This document shows, one piece after another, positions 53,784-64,000 of a stretch of DNA of 64,000 nt. This stretch comes from Selaginella moellendorffii (taxonomy: Eukaryota; Streptophyta; Lycopodiopsida; Selaginellales; Selaginellaceae). Both the position numbers and the translations under genes were made by a program. The notes under the pieces were generated by a model. That model had not been told where the DNA came from. It made no database searches and worked only from the letters and a program-made list of their open reading frames with translations. Position 1 is the stretch's first letter, and each line of letters begins with the position of its first letter. Where the stretch lies: assembly GCF_000143415.4 (NCBI RefSeq), contig NW_003314342.1, positions 442,690 to 506,689 on the forward strand, written 5' to 3'.

Positions 53784-54800
53784 TTTATTTCCTGGAACAT
53801 ATGCATTTTTACCTTTGGGTTAACTTTCGACTGATCCCACTTGGTAGTTTTACTTGGTTTGCCTTTGTTGAGCCCGTTCCAAGGAATCCCTCACTAGATT
53901 CCAAATGTTGAGTCTTTCCGTAATGAATGCCTCCACTGCAGGTAACTCTCCATGATATTCGGCCACACCGAGTTCCATAGGACCTTCAATGGTTCGCCCA
54001 TTGATGACTTCTTATGGACTCACCCCGATACTTGAGTGTGGTGAGTTGTTATAGCACATTTCTGCAAGTCCCAAATGATTTACCCAATCAGTCTAATCTC
54101 CAAAGACATAGCATCGCAAATAATCCTCCAGCTGCCTATTCACCCTTTCCATTTGTCTATCTGTCAAGAAGTGTTAGTGCCATCAAACTTGACTTAATGC
54201 CCAATACCTATCTGTGGGTGATAGGTTGTGCTGAATTTCAACTTGGTGCGATACTATTCTAGGAGAGTTCTCCAAAACCTATTGGTGAAGTTCTTATCTC
54301 AATCTGAGATAATTTCTTCTGGCCTTCCCCGCACTCAAACCAGTTGTTCGAAGAATAGCTTTGCCATACCTTTTGCATCCACTTCTATTGTGGTGGGTAT
54401 GAAATGTGCCATCTTAAAAAATTAGTCCACCACCACGAATATTGCATCAAGCCCCTCACTTAGAGGGAGTCCCATAATGAAGTCCATCGTAAAACATTTC
54501 CATGAACGATCTGGAATTTGGATGCTTTGTAAAAAGCCCCCACTAGCCTTAGTCACGGCTTTTACCTGCTAATATGTTAGACATGTCTTTACATAGTCTT
54601 GGACGTCTTTAGCCATATTTGGCCAGTGATACTTTCTTTTGAGTAAACCTATCGCCTTAGGCACTTTGCCGTGTCCCGCAAGAGGTCTGTCATGACACTC
54701 TTCTAAGGCTACCTTCTTTAGTTCCCCTTCGGGAATGTATACCCTTGTTTGTTTATAATAGATGAGTCCACTGCATTTCGCATAACCCATTTTCTTTTCT
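53784..54800 (-). pseudogene. Chromovirus integrase
   Basis: The segment near 54790-54569 has the HHCC-type region GHGKVPKAIGLLKRKYHWPN followed by MAKDVQDYVKTC. The DDE core lies in 54500-53900, interrupted by stops. It normally inserts the cDNA into the genome. Confidence 0.8.
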
Positions 54801-56235
54801 GTTGGCAGCTCACCTCTCTAGTGAGCTTCTCGCACCTCTTGGTTCCTTAACAACACTTCTTGTGCTAGACCATCGTTCTCATACACTGTCCGCACATCGT
54901 CCCAAAAGGTTGTTGTCACACTAGATATTGCCAACTTCAAGCTCGCTTTTTGACTTAGAACATCCCACAATGTTGCTTTTCCCAGGTTTATACAGAATCT
55001 CGCAATCAAACTCGGCCAAAGCATTGGCCCACCGATCTTGTTTCCCTCTCAAGTCAGGCTGTGACAAGAAGTATTTCGTTACCACATTATCTATGTAAAC
55101 TTTGAAGTGTCTCCCAAGGTAGTGTCGCCACTCTTTGAGCACTTTGACCACCACAAACAATTCCTTTTCGTGGGCAGGCCACTTTTATTGAGCCTTGTCC
55201 AACTTCTTTGAGAAGAATGCTACTGGATGGTTGTCTTGCTTCAACACTGTGCCCAACGTAAAGTCCAAAACATCTGTTTCTACCTCAAAGTCCTTACCAA
55301 AGTTTGGTAACGCCAGCATGGGAGCCTTCCTCAACTTCTCTTTGAGGTGGACAAATGCCACTTCACATTCCATTGTCCATACCATCTTCCCTTTTTCCCG
55401 TTTGGTCCGTTAAAGGTAGGGTTACTCTCAAATAGTGTTTGATAAACTTTCGGTAGTAGTTGCATAGCCCCAAGAATGCCTTCAACTCTTGTATATTCGA
55501 TGGTCCCTTCCATTCCTGGATCACTTGGACCTTTTTAAGGTTCACCTTGAGCCCGTCTTTGCCCACCACATGCTAGAGAAACTTTACCTTTTGTTGAGCA
55601 AAGTCACATTTACTCTCTTTAGTATACAGTTGGTGTTCCCTTAGTTTCTCAAACACTTTCATCAAGTGTTTAGCATGCTCCTTCAGGGTCTCACTATAGA
55701 TCAAAATGTCGTCAATGTAGATGACCATGAAATAATTCAAATAGGGTACAAAATTATGGTTCATCAACACCGAGAACATTGCTAGTGCATTGCACAGCCC
55801 AAAGAGTATCACTAGAAACTCAAAACTTCCATACCTTGTTCGACATGTTGTCTTCTCGACATCTTCCTCTGCTATCTTGATTTGGTAGTATCTTGACTTT
55901 AGGTCGATCCTTAAGAAGTATTCCACCTTTCCCAACCTATCGAATAAGTCCTCAATCCTTGATAAAGGGTATTTATTTTTCTTTGTATATTTGTTGAGCA
56001 ACCGGTAGTCTATGCAAATATGCATAGATCCATCTTTCTTTTTCACAAATAACACTGGTGCACCATATGGTGACTTGCTCAACCTAATATATCCTCTTTC
56101 CACCAACTCTTGAAGTTGGTGTTTGAGCTCCTTGAGTTCCTTTTCATTCAACTGATAAGGGGGACGAATCACCACCTTAGCACTTTTAACAAGCTCGATC
56201 TTGTGTTCTATCGGTAGTTTGGGGGGTAACTCCAT
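54801..56235 (-). pseudogene. Chromovirus reverse transcriptase and RNase H
   Basis: The longest piece (56235-55573, 220 aa) has [31 protein letters not shown] and the active-site strand [12 protein letters not shown]. 55569-55185 has IQELKAFLGLCNYYRKFIKH, then FVHLKEKLRKAPMLALPNF and PVAFFSKKLDKAQ. 55160-54921 has RNase H WRHYLGRHFKVYIDN. Frames change between pieces, so it is inactive. Confidence 0.88.
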
Positions 56236-57830
56236 TGATAACTCCTCTTACATGGTATCTTGGAATTGGTCCAACACTCGTTAGATCACTAAAAACACTT
56301 TTTTTGTTCCTGTCTTTTTGTCACTCCTCATCAAGAGTAAGCACAAAAATGCTACCTTGGTTCCTTTAGTGAGTTGTCCTCTCGTGGACACTAAGTTCAA
56401 GTAAGAGTCTTATGCCTTACATTGCCTTACCTTTAGATCTTGGGCCTCCACCCTGGATCGTTCTCCACGGGCATTGGCTAGTACCACAAGGTTCCTACAT
56501 TATCCATGCAAGGCTACCACGAACCAATTGAACCAATCCATTCCAAAGATTACGTCAAATCCCGCCATGTTTAACATGGTGAAATCCATATCTACTTTCC
56601 AAGTCCCAACTTCAACTCTTGTTTATCGAAGTACCTCATCGGTACTTTGGTTACCTTGAACAAACTTTATAGTCCTTGGTTCACCCAACTGCTGCACCGT
56701 TAGTCCAGCCACTGCACCGTTAGTCTAGCTTGCCGGACTATGTCTACAGCCACAAAATTATCTGAGCACCCATGTCAACAAGAATCTTAACAAAGCTACC
56801 TCCGAGCTTCCCTTGGAGAGCTAATAGATATTGCGAACGACTCTTTACCAAAGTTGCTCGTGTAATGAATAACTTTGAGCTAGGGACTGGATCACGTACC
56901 TCAATTTAGATTTCAACCAACTTAATGGGTATATTGGCTCTAGCCTTCTTCAGGTAGGGACATTCCCTCGAAAAGTGTCCCGCTTCACCGCAGTTGAAGC
57001 ATATGTTGTTTCCCATGCTACTAGCAGACTTGACTTTTTTATCCGCGGGTTTGTCTATTTTCGCTTGACTCCCCCACGTACTTGCTTGCTAGCCATTGGA
57101 TCTACCTTTTTTGGAACACAGAAGACTCATTCTTAGAGAAACTTTTCTTGAATTTCCCTTTGCCATATGTCCCCCTTAGTTTGGCCCCTTTGTTAAATGT
57201 GGACCTCGACCTCGTTGTGTTCCCCTTTTGCAGATTGTCATTGAAATGCACCTTGATAACTGCATCCAACGCTTCTTTGTAGTTTGTCAAGTTCCTGCGA
57301 GCGCCGACAAGAGAGTGTTGTACGAAACAAGGTCTCTCTCCGCCATGGCATCAAACAAGCTCCTCGCCTTGAACGCATCACCTCACCATGAGCCCAGGTT
57401 TGCAAGCCTGATATGAAGGTATAGAATGCATCCATATCGCCCATATCTATGACAAGTATCCTCTTTGCCATAAACTTATTCACATACTCTTGAATGGTTC
57501 CGGTCTACTTCAGCCTACTCAGCTCATCCCTTAGGTGCATAGTAGCATTTAGAGGAACGTAAGTCATGTGGATCCTCGCCTTCATCATTTCCTAAGTGGC
57601 CATCGGTCCTTTGTTGGCATCTGTTGTTCTCCACCAAGACTTCGCATTATCTGCCAAGTATGGTTTTGCACATGGGACCTTCTCCGAGCTCGGTAATTGC
57701 AACGCTCGAAAGTAGTCCTCCATATCATAAAACCAATCCTCCACCACATTCACTCTATTAAAGACTGGTGGGTGCTTTGGTTTGTACTTAAGAACTGCTT
57801 GAGGGACTAATTCCACTTAAGTTTGTTCAA
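56236..57830 (-). pseudogene. Chromovirus gag and protease region
   Basis: The nearest-to-LTR block (57816-57592) has KHPPVFNRVNVVEDWFYDME, a gag capsid-like start. 57483-57238 continues with FMAKRILV and FISGLQ. A CCHC knuckle CFNCGEAGHFSREC lies at about 56965-57005, and VDMGAQII near 56780 is a changed protease DSGA motif. Confidence 0.75.
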
Positions 57831-58214
57831 CCTTGTTTGGTTCCGCCTTAGTCCTTGCCAAAAGGTCTGCACCTTCTACACTGCCAGTATCTATAGTCTT
57901 TCGCTTTTTCTTCCGCTTCTCATCATGCTTTAGCTTGGGTATGAGAGTCTCTAATAGGGCATTGGTTTGTGCCAATTGTCCTTCTATAACATCCAATCAA
58001 GCCTTGGATGATTGAACCTCACCACTGGACTCTTGTTTGGAAGTTTCCTCACTATGCAAGGATTCCACATCCATTGCTTGTTGTTCGACCGAAGGCATTA
58101 GCTCTTGAGGAGGTTCCATCTCTGCCTTGGTTTGCTTACGCCCTGCTTTTGCCATCTCCCAGCAATCTGCTTCTATCCTTTGCTAAAACTGAGGAAAATG
58201 CTTCGCTACAAAAT

Positions 58215-59311
58215 TATAAACCACAAATTTTTCCTTTCCAATTTGCTAGCTTACCTTGTCTATTTGACCACCACGACCTTGGCCTTTGCTAAGTTCCCTC
58301 GCCAAAGTTCCTGCCTATTTTACTAGCTCCTACTTGGTTCTACTTGGTTTTAGCAACTCACTGCACGAGCAATGGAGTGTTAGCCATCCTGCTATAGATT
58401 CCCAAATCTCTCTTAATCCCCCTCCCCAAGTTAGACTAGACTTAAGGTTCGGCTACACTCCTCGTAGGCACAAGTAGCCAAGCACACCAAGCCTCCAGGT
58501 TCTTAACACCCCTTGGTACAACAAAACTTGATTATGGGATCCTCTAAATCCCAAGCCTTGGGTGCAACACTTCGGGACACCGAGGGGAAACACCATGGCC
58601 TAATGGCCTAGTATGGGTACCTCTACTCCCCCACTCCCATCCCAAAGGGAAGGCCCAAGCCCCTAGGAAGGGCAAGGACTAATGAGCAGCAAGGTACTCA
58701 AGTGGGGCACCACTCCACATGAGCCGAGAGCATCGTAGTCGGTTTCCCTTCCAGGAGTGGGAGTTGCTCTTGAGCACTTCCTGGGGTGGCCCCTTTAGCA
58801 CTGCCCAAGTCCATGCTCACTCCCACCCAAAGCCCCTTGGCCCAAGTCTCAACCTCAAGTTAGTTTGGAAGCACTACTAGAGAGTCCTTCAAGACTGATT
58901 CCTGAACCTCACTACCATACTTTTGGAACCCATTGCAGCCCCCCTCTGGGAGACACATGCTTTGGGCTTTCACCCCTCAACCTATATTAGTACTCGGACT
59001 TGGTCTCGGACTCAATCTTGGACCCGACCTCGGACTTGGTCTTGGACTCGATCTTGGACTTGACCTCGGACCCGATCTCGGACTTGACCTCAAACTCGGT
59101 CTTGGACCCGATCTCGGATCTCAGATTCAGTCTCAAACTCGGTCTCGGAGTCGACTTCGAACTCGATCCTGGACTTTGTCTCAAACTCGGTCTTAGAGTC
59201 GGTCTTGGACTTGATCTCAGACTTGGTCCCATTTGGTGAACTCTTTATCATTTCAATCGTGCTTTCAAGGATCTTTTAGCTTACGAAACCTCATGGAGTT
59301 GGTTCCTTACA
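58215..59311 (-). repeat. 5' LTR of chromovirus (complete)
   Basis: 1097 bp, minus-strand tips TGTAAGGAACC at the right and TATA at the left (the partner has TGTACA). It contains the CTCGG(A/T)CT array at about 58990-59225. The 5-bp duplication GTGAT follows immediately. Confidence 0.9.
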
Positions 59312-59316
59312 GTGAT

Positions 59317-61770
59317 CCATATAAGCGTTTGGCTTAGCAAATTATTTAATGTGGTTGTAGTAAATAACTACAATTAGGATCACAAGAATAGGGGAAACTT
59401 CTAGATGATAAAGGAGTCATAAGGTTATCATATGGTTAAGGCTGGTGCTCATGAATTTAAGATTAAAATTAATGATCGTGGGAGGTTGAATACGGATGAG
59501 GACACAAGTCCTCGAAATGGTAACCATGGCCACCTTTAATAAATGCTAAAACAACCCAAGGAGTTGGAGGTGTACTATTCTCATCATATGGATGGATAGT
59601 CTTAATGGGCAAAGTTAGCCCACAAGGAACGAAAAATAATCAAATATCAAAGTAACATTTGTCAAGATGGTCCTTGTGAGTAGGACATGAATACAAAAAG
59701 TTGTATTCTAGTTAACTAACACCTCAAAAATAGCTATAAGGCTAGGACCTTACAAGTTGTTAAATTAGCAAAAGTCCAAAAAACTGGATAACTTAAGTGG
59801 AGTCAAAGAATGGTCATAAAGAACTAATGGAAACAATTGGACTGAGGTGTGTTGCACTCTATAAAGGATGGGGAAGATTACAAAATCCAAGTATGAAAAC
59901 AATGGGTATCTCATTAATGGCTGCCATACTAAAGTTGTGGGAAAAATGTTCCTGGAAGAAAGAAACTTTGGCACAGAGTTATGTGTAAATACCATAGTGT
60001 AGTGTTAATTAATAGTTGGCATAAGAAATGACTACTTTGGTCTTGAAAAAGACTTAAACATAAGTGGAAAGTGTTATAAGGGTAGGCTTGTACAGCCGAT
60101 TGTATGAAGACACCAAATGTGTTAAGGTGTGATACCTTGAGGTCAAGTTAGTGAGTTCATGAGAACCCTTTATCAAAAGAAGCCCAATGGAAATAGAAAT
60201 GGCATATCCTAGGTAAGGCCATCTGTAGATGCATATACAAAGGTTGGGTTAAGTGTCAACCCTTTAATGCTTGGGTTCAAGTCCCAACTCACTAGGGCGT
60301 AGTGATGGTTTGGAATATAAGGATACTCATTTTTTGGTGGTCATGAACTCTTAGTAAAGAGACTAGCTTGGGCACAACGCTAAATGGGGGATGCCCCAAA
60401 GTTGTGATGCAAGGTTAGATTACTTAGTATGAAAGCTCAGTATATCTAACTTAAACACTTTGGTGCAAGTGGCACCAAGGACGTGATGAATGAGATAGAA
60501 ACACCCAATATTAGTTGTTATGGACTTTTGGTCAAAAGAGCTGATTTGGGTGCACCACTAAGTGTGGGGGATGCCCCCAAGGTCATGATCAACAACTTAA
60601 AGGTTTGGAAAACTTAATATCTATTAACAAACCTATTAAAGTGTCAAAGTTAGATTACTATGTGATCTTATAAATAAGCAAGGATAAAGTTCTTGTGAGG
60701 TTAAAAAATAATATTTTTAGTTCAAAGTATTGATTTGAACTATTGATAATGGTGTGGCTTGGTCAAGGTGACCAAATGAGAAAGACACCTAAAGAAAATG
60801 AACTATGATAATACAATGGTATTGTGAGTTCAAGAAAATAATCTTTAAAGAAGGACCCATAGATAGGTGGTAAAGTTGGGTTATAGATAGAGCTCAGAGC
60901 TGAAAATATTGGGAAAACTTACTAAGGATAAACACCTTTTAGACTTGGTAAAGCAAAGCCTTTGCTATAGAACCAAAATAATATTTTGAGGGTGGAAGTA
61001 GTGATCCCATGTTGATTGGTGTAACGATCAAAGGATAGGAGCAAAAAACTAGTGGCCAAAAATGGGCCATGAAAATCATTGAAAGGAATACAAATGGCAA
61101 TGTTACACAAGGAACGCTCATGTATTAGATGTTAATGGATTGTGGGAAAGCAAATATATTTCCAAGGATAGATTCCCAAATGCTCTAATTTGGCGAAAGT
61201 AAAAGATCTAAAAGAGATAGAGTAGTAAAAGTAGCTAAATGATAGGGCCATAGATAACCTTAGCATAAATTATAAATAAATGGAATTTAGTGCTAATGGT
61301 GGCATGAAATAGAAAAGAAGATGATGGTGCCTTTAGGTAAAGAAATTCCTAGGATGGGGAAGTGAAATTTACATAACATGTGCAATGCAAAGTATCAGAA
61401 ACACCTAAGAAATTGACTTCAAGAAGTCAAAATTAAAACTTCTTAAGTATAATGTTTACGTTGATAGAAGCTGAGACTACTAGAGAATGAATAGTAGGAT
61501 TGAGATAGGTGTCTCTAATATGTTTAGCAAGAACTAAACCAAATAAAGGGAAAGAACCACCACAAATGGTCTAATAAGTTTCTAAGTTAGAGAAGGTATG
61601 CTCCTTAGAGGATGGACAAAGCATGATGAGCCTTTGGTGTCAAACCATTGACGAATATTAGTTAGGTGCCAAGGATGAATGTCTCATAACTCCACCACCC
61701 ATAAATGAAGTTTAATGTCCTCATCGAACAATAAATCATTTTATAAAGTAAGCCCATCATGGATTCCCAC
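59317..61770 (+). repeat. Relic of an older, plus-oriented relative of the chromovirus
   Basis: No gene is seen. At about 60230-60420 and again about 60480-60600, blocks such as TTGGGTTCAAGTCCCAACT and GTGGGGGATGCCCCCAAGG match, inverted, the non-coding interior next to the chromovirus 3' LTR (about 53060-53220). Near 61690 ACTCCACCACCCATA matches 52988-53002. The region is therefore remnant retroelement DNA rather than host unique sequence. Confidence 0.5.
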
Positions 61771-62520
61771 TTTAAATCCCTAAGGCCCAAAGTGGAGCCA
61801 AAAGGGTGCCACGTGGTAGTGGCCAAGGTAGAAGCCAAATGAGCGTAACATATTTAGACTAAAAGTTTTAGCTTGAAAAGTCAAGCGTAGAAATGGAACT
61901 CTTAATGAAGTGCTCGAGGATTAAGCATGAAGTGAGCAACAAGTAAGTCTCTAGAAAAAGGGATACAAGAGGGTTAATATATGACATATAAAGGAGTCTA
62001 AGATGGAACCGAGATGGAGTTTGAGATGAAGTTCGAGATGGAGTCCAAAATGAACCCGAGATGTAGTCTGAAATGGAGTTCAAGATGGAGTCCGAGATGG
62101 AGTTTGAGATGAAGTTCGAGATGGAGTCCAAAATGAACCCGAGATGTAGTCTGAAATGGAGTTCAAGATGGAGTCCGAGATGGACTCGAGATGGAAACCA
62201 AGACTGAGACCGAGTTCAAAACCAAATCCGAGACCGAGTTCAAAACCAATTCCAAGTCCAAATCCAAATCCAAATCCAAATCCGAATACTAATACAAGCT
62301 GTGGGATGAAGGTCAAAAGTGATCGTCCCCCTGGGGGGGGGTCTATAAGGGGTTCCAAAAGTATAGTGGGGTTGAACTCTAATAGAACCAATTTGGCCAA
62401 AAAAGGCCAGTGTGACTAAGGAATGCTATAGCCATGTGTTGGGTGATAATATAACCATTAAGAAGTCCAAGGTTAAAGTGAATATAAAGAGATAAGTGAG
62501 GTAGCTTGGTGAAAAATAAT
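61771..62520 (+). repeat. Second LTR-like copy with GAGATGGAGT minisatellite
   Basis: Collinear with 43335-44262 through GCCCAAAGTGGAGCC, GGGTGCCACGTGGTAGTGGC, the array (about 61998-62290) and GTGTTGGGTGATRATATARCC-like sequence to AGGTAGCTTGGTGAA. Within the array a segment of about 85 bp (from about 62012 to 62095) is repeated almost exactly at about 62100-62180, a recent internal duplication. Confidence 0.7.
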
Positions 62521-62667
62521 ATTGGTGAGTGTTGGTGAAGTGTAAAGGTTCTCATTTAAATTAGTGCATTTTTCACATAATATAAATATTGTGAACTTTT
62601 TCTAAAGTTGTTTCCTTGGTTGTGGTCTAGACTAGAGCATGCATCAACAAAGACATTAATCTTCCTT

Positions 62668-62690
62668 AAGGGGGGGAAGTGTCACAAATA
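62668..62690 (+). other. Polypurine tract and LTR start
   Basis: AAGGGGGGGAAG followed by TGTCACAAATATAAC is the usual junction of a plant LTR element's polypurine tract with its 3' LTR. The LTR body beyond it is interrupted by the TRIM at 62763. Confidence 0.5.
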
Positions 62691-62762
62691 TAACTACAGG
62701 TTATTTATTCGTGAGTATTTTCAAATATACTTCTTTTACTACTATAATGGCAAAAGGGTGAT

Positions 62763-63346
62763 TGTAAGTTTCTAAATTTGGACTTTCTGGGATGTTACCC
62801 AATAGTATTATTCAAACCCAAATATAGTTAACCTCAAATATCCTAAAACCCTTAACTAATTAGAAAAAGGGGTGCACTCTTATTTATAGGCCTTTTCCCT
62901 CTATATTTGAACCCTAACAAGTCATCTCTTGAGTTGCTCTCTTTGATTGCTTACAATCCACCATGCTTTCCTGCAAGTTCACGTGCTCATAAACAAAAGT
63001 TGAGAGTTGTAACTCTCCCAAAAGCCCCACTCTCTTGACATCCTACCCCTCGTGTCAAGCCCAGCTAAAGAAAATTGGACCTGCTAAATGTCAATTTTAA
63101 TATGTGGTGTTTCCCTAGCCAACCAATAGAGTTTGGACCCAAAACCTCTCTAATACCAAATATAAGCTCATAAATTTAAACTTCCCGAGAGGTCATATAG
63201 CCTAGTATTATTCAAACCCAAAGATGTTTAACCCTAAATATCCCAAAACCCTTGACCGATTGAAAAAGGAGGTGTTATAGGCCCTTTCCCTCTATATTTG
63301 AACCCTAACAAATTGTCTCTCAAATTGTTCTCCTTGGTTATTTACA
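62763..63346 (-). mobile_element. Cassandra-like TRIM with 5S-rRNA-like sequence in its LTRs
   Basis: 584 bp. LTRs are 62763-62955 and 63161-63346, both from TGTAAG/TATAAG to TTACA, with a perfect 5-bp duplication GTGAT at 62758-62762 and 63347-63351. On the minus strand, just inside the right (5') LTR at about 63140-63160, TTTGGTATTAGAGAGG is a tRNA-Met-type primer site. Each LTR holds sequence resembling the 3' half of plant 5S rRNA in the minus orientation (right LTR: ACTTCCCGAGAGGTCA, then CCTAGTATTATTC). The interior is non-coding, as in TRIMs. Confidence 0.8.
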
Positions 63347-63743
63347 GTGATATTGTTAATTCTTTTTATTAGTCTCCACCCAAGTTAGTTGAGAAAATAA
63401 TCATCATGTATATATATATTTCATACTCAACCCAATATAAAAAACTCATATGTTGGCTTGCACTTGTTAGTGTTAAGAACCTTTATAATATTGAGCTTGG
63501 TCCTTCAATATTCACTAGGTGATAGCTTACCGTATTTGCCAAAACACTCTCGCTATCCCTCATGTATTAGTTCTATTTGATCCCATTGGTTATTATGGGA
63601 AGTGTCTAGGTTTGCTAATTAGCATATCTATGGAATATAGAGATTGTTTTGAATATAATAGTGTTATTCTCTCATCAAAATTCATAGTTTAATATCATTC
63701 TATATTTAGTAAGTTTTCGTGATTGTTCTAGAGACTAACTGCT

Positions 63744-63850
63744 AGGACCAAGTGAAAGCCCAAAGCGTGCATTCCTCTCAGGGGGAGGGGGCAAGTTCCA
63801 AATGCATAATAGGGATAATAGGTAAGTCAGGAATGGTTGACCAACCTGAG
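63744..63850 (+). repeat. Fragment of the minisatellite-LTR family
   Basis: GTGAAAGCCCAAAGCGTGC, a G-rich run, then CAAATGCATAATAGGGATAA matches 44045-44115 and 62300-62370. No array is attached. Confidence 0.5.
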
Positions 63851-64000
63851 GCATAGTTTAACTCCTTACTTAAGTGCCTATCTTTATTATGTGTTCAACT
63901 TGGGTTTAAGCCCAAACTCTATACCATATTAGTTGGTGGAGTTCCTATATCTTTATATTATACCATTAATATGCTAAAATAGTGCCAAACTCTATTTTAT

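Larger units (their letters stand above)
45600..59311 (-). mobile_element. Chromovirus-type Ty3/gypsy element with nested MULE
   Basis: Both termini are diagnostic. The left end is GTGAT-TGTACACC (duplication at 45595-45599) and the right end is CCTTACA-GTGAT (duplication at 59312-59316). LTRs are 58215-59311 (1097 bp, the 5' LTR because coding runs on minus) and the 3' LTR 45600-46365 continuing at 52623-52985, split by the MULE. The minus-strand interior has, in order, gag-like sequence, a CCHC knuckle, protease, RT, RNase H, integrase and a chromodomain, which places it among the chromoviruses. Several stops and diverged LTRs (about 12-15% by eye) indicate an old, inactive copy. Confidence 0.9.

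Noticed and set aside
60265-60285. tRNA B-box-like GGGTTCAAGTCCC
   Set aside because: No acceptor stem, A box or anticodon arm; the same motif is part of the retroelement interior (compare about 53190-53215).

Overview
The window looks like a piece of a lycophyte nuclear genome, most likely Selaginella. This is inferred from content, not from a database search. The evidence is plant-only families (ZF-HD finger, PLS-class PPR proteins, PICKLE-type CHD3, FAP-type chalcone-isomerase fold), very short introns (mostly about 45-70 bp), two long intronless PPR genes, and gene islands separated by AT-rich, retrotransposon-filled DNA.

Gene island 1 (about 1.4-7.4 kb) holds a ZF-HD-finger protein with an unusual C-terminal finger (+), an ATG18/WIPI autophagy protein (-) and a 1018-residue PPR protein (+). 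The last two share a 157-bp bidirectional promoter with telo-box and G-box motifs. From 7.4 to 14.5 kb the DNA is AT-rich and contains a decayed minus-strand Ty3/gypsy element (9634-14261) with unusually short LTRs.

Gene island 2 (14.9-24.4 kb) is very compact. It carries a plastid-type GNAT acetyltransferase in nine small exons, a ZFPL1-like Golgi zinc-finger protein, an endosulfine/ARPP19 protein, a full PICKLE-like CHD3 remodeller and a tRNA-Gln(TTG). From 24.6 to 30.1 kb, two paralogous small predicted secreted proteins of an unrecognised family flank an intronless PPR gene. Gene island 3 (30.2-36.9 kb) has a FAP-type chalcone-isomerase-fold protein (-) and an organellar DNA gyrase A (+) sharing a 197-bp promoter, then a prefoldin subunit 1 gene with a 7-nt microexon.

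From about 37 kb to the end the window is transposon-dominated. The core is a chromovirus-type gypsy element (45600-59311, minus orientation) with 1.1-kb LTRs and a perfect GTGAT target duplication. A MULE-like DNA transposon (46366-52614, 8-bp target duplication) is inserted in its 3' LTR. The MULE has a SWIM/MULE transposase on the minus strand and, divergently on the plus strand, a decayed second gene whose last part resembles the SAM-binding region of an amino-DNA methyltransferase. Related LTRs carry a GAGATGGAGTCC-type minisatellite. A Cassandra-like TRIM (62763-63346), whose LTRs contain 5S-rRNA-like sequence, has the same GTGAT duplication and similar LTR tips as the gypsy element. A 100-N assembly gap lies inside the MULE.

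Multi-exon models were joined by hand from reading frame and GT/AG sites. Exon sums were checked to be in frame for the ATG18, GNAT, ZFPL1, endosulfine, FAP and prefoldin genes. The PICKLE and gyrase models are protein-guided and their exact junctions are less certain.
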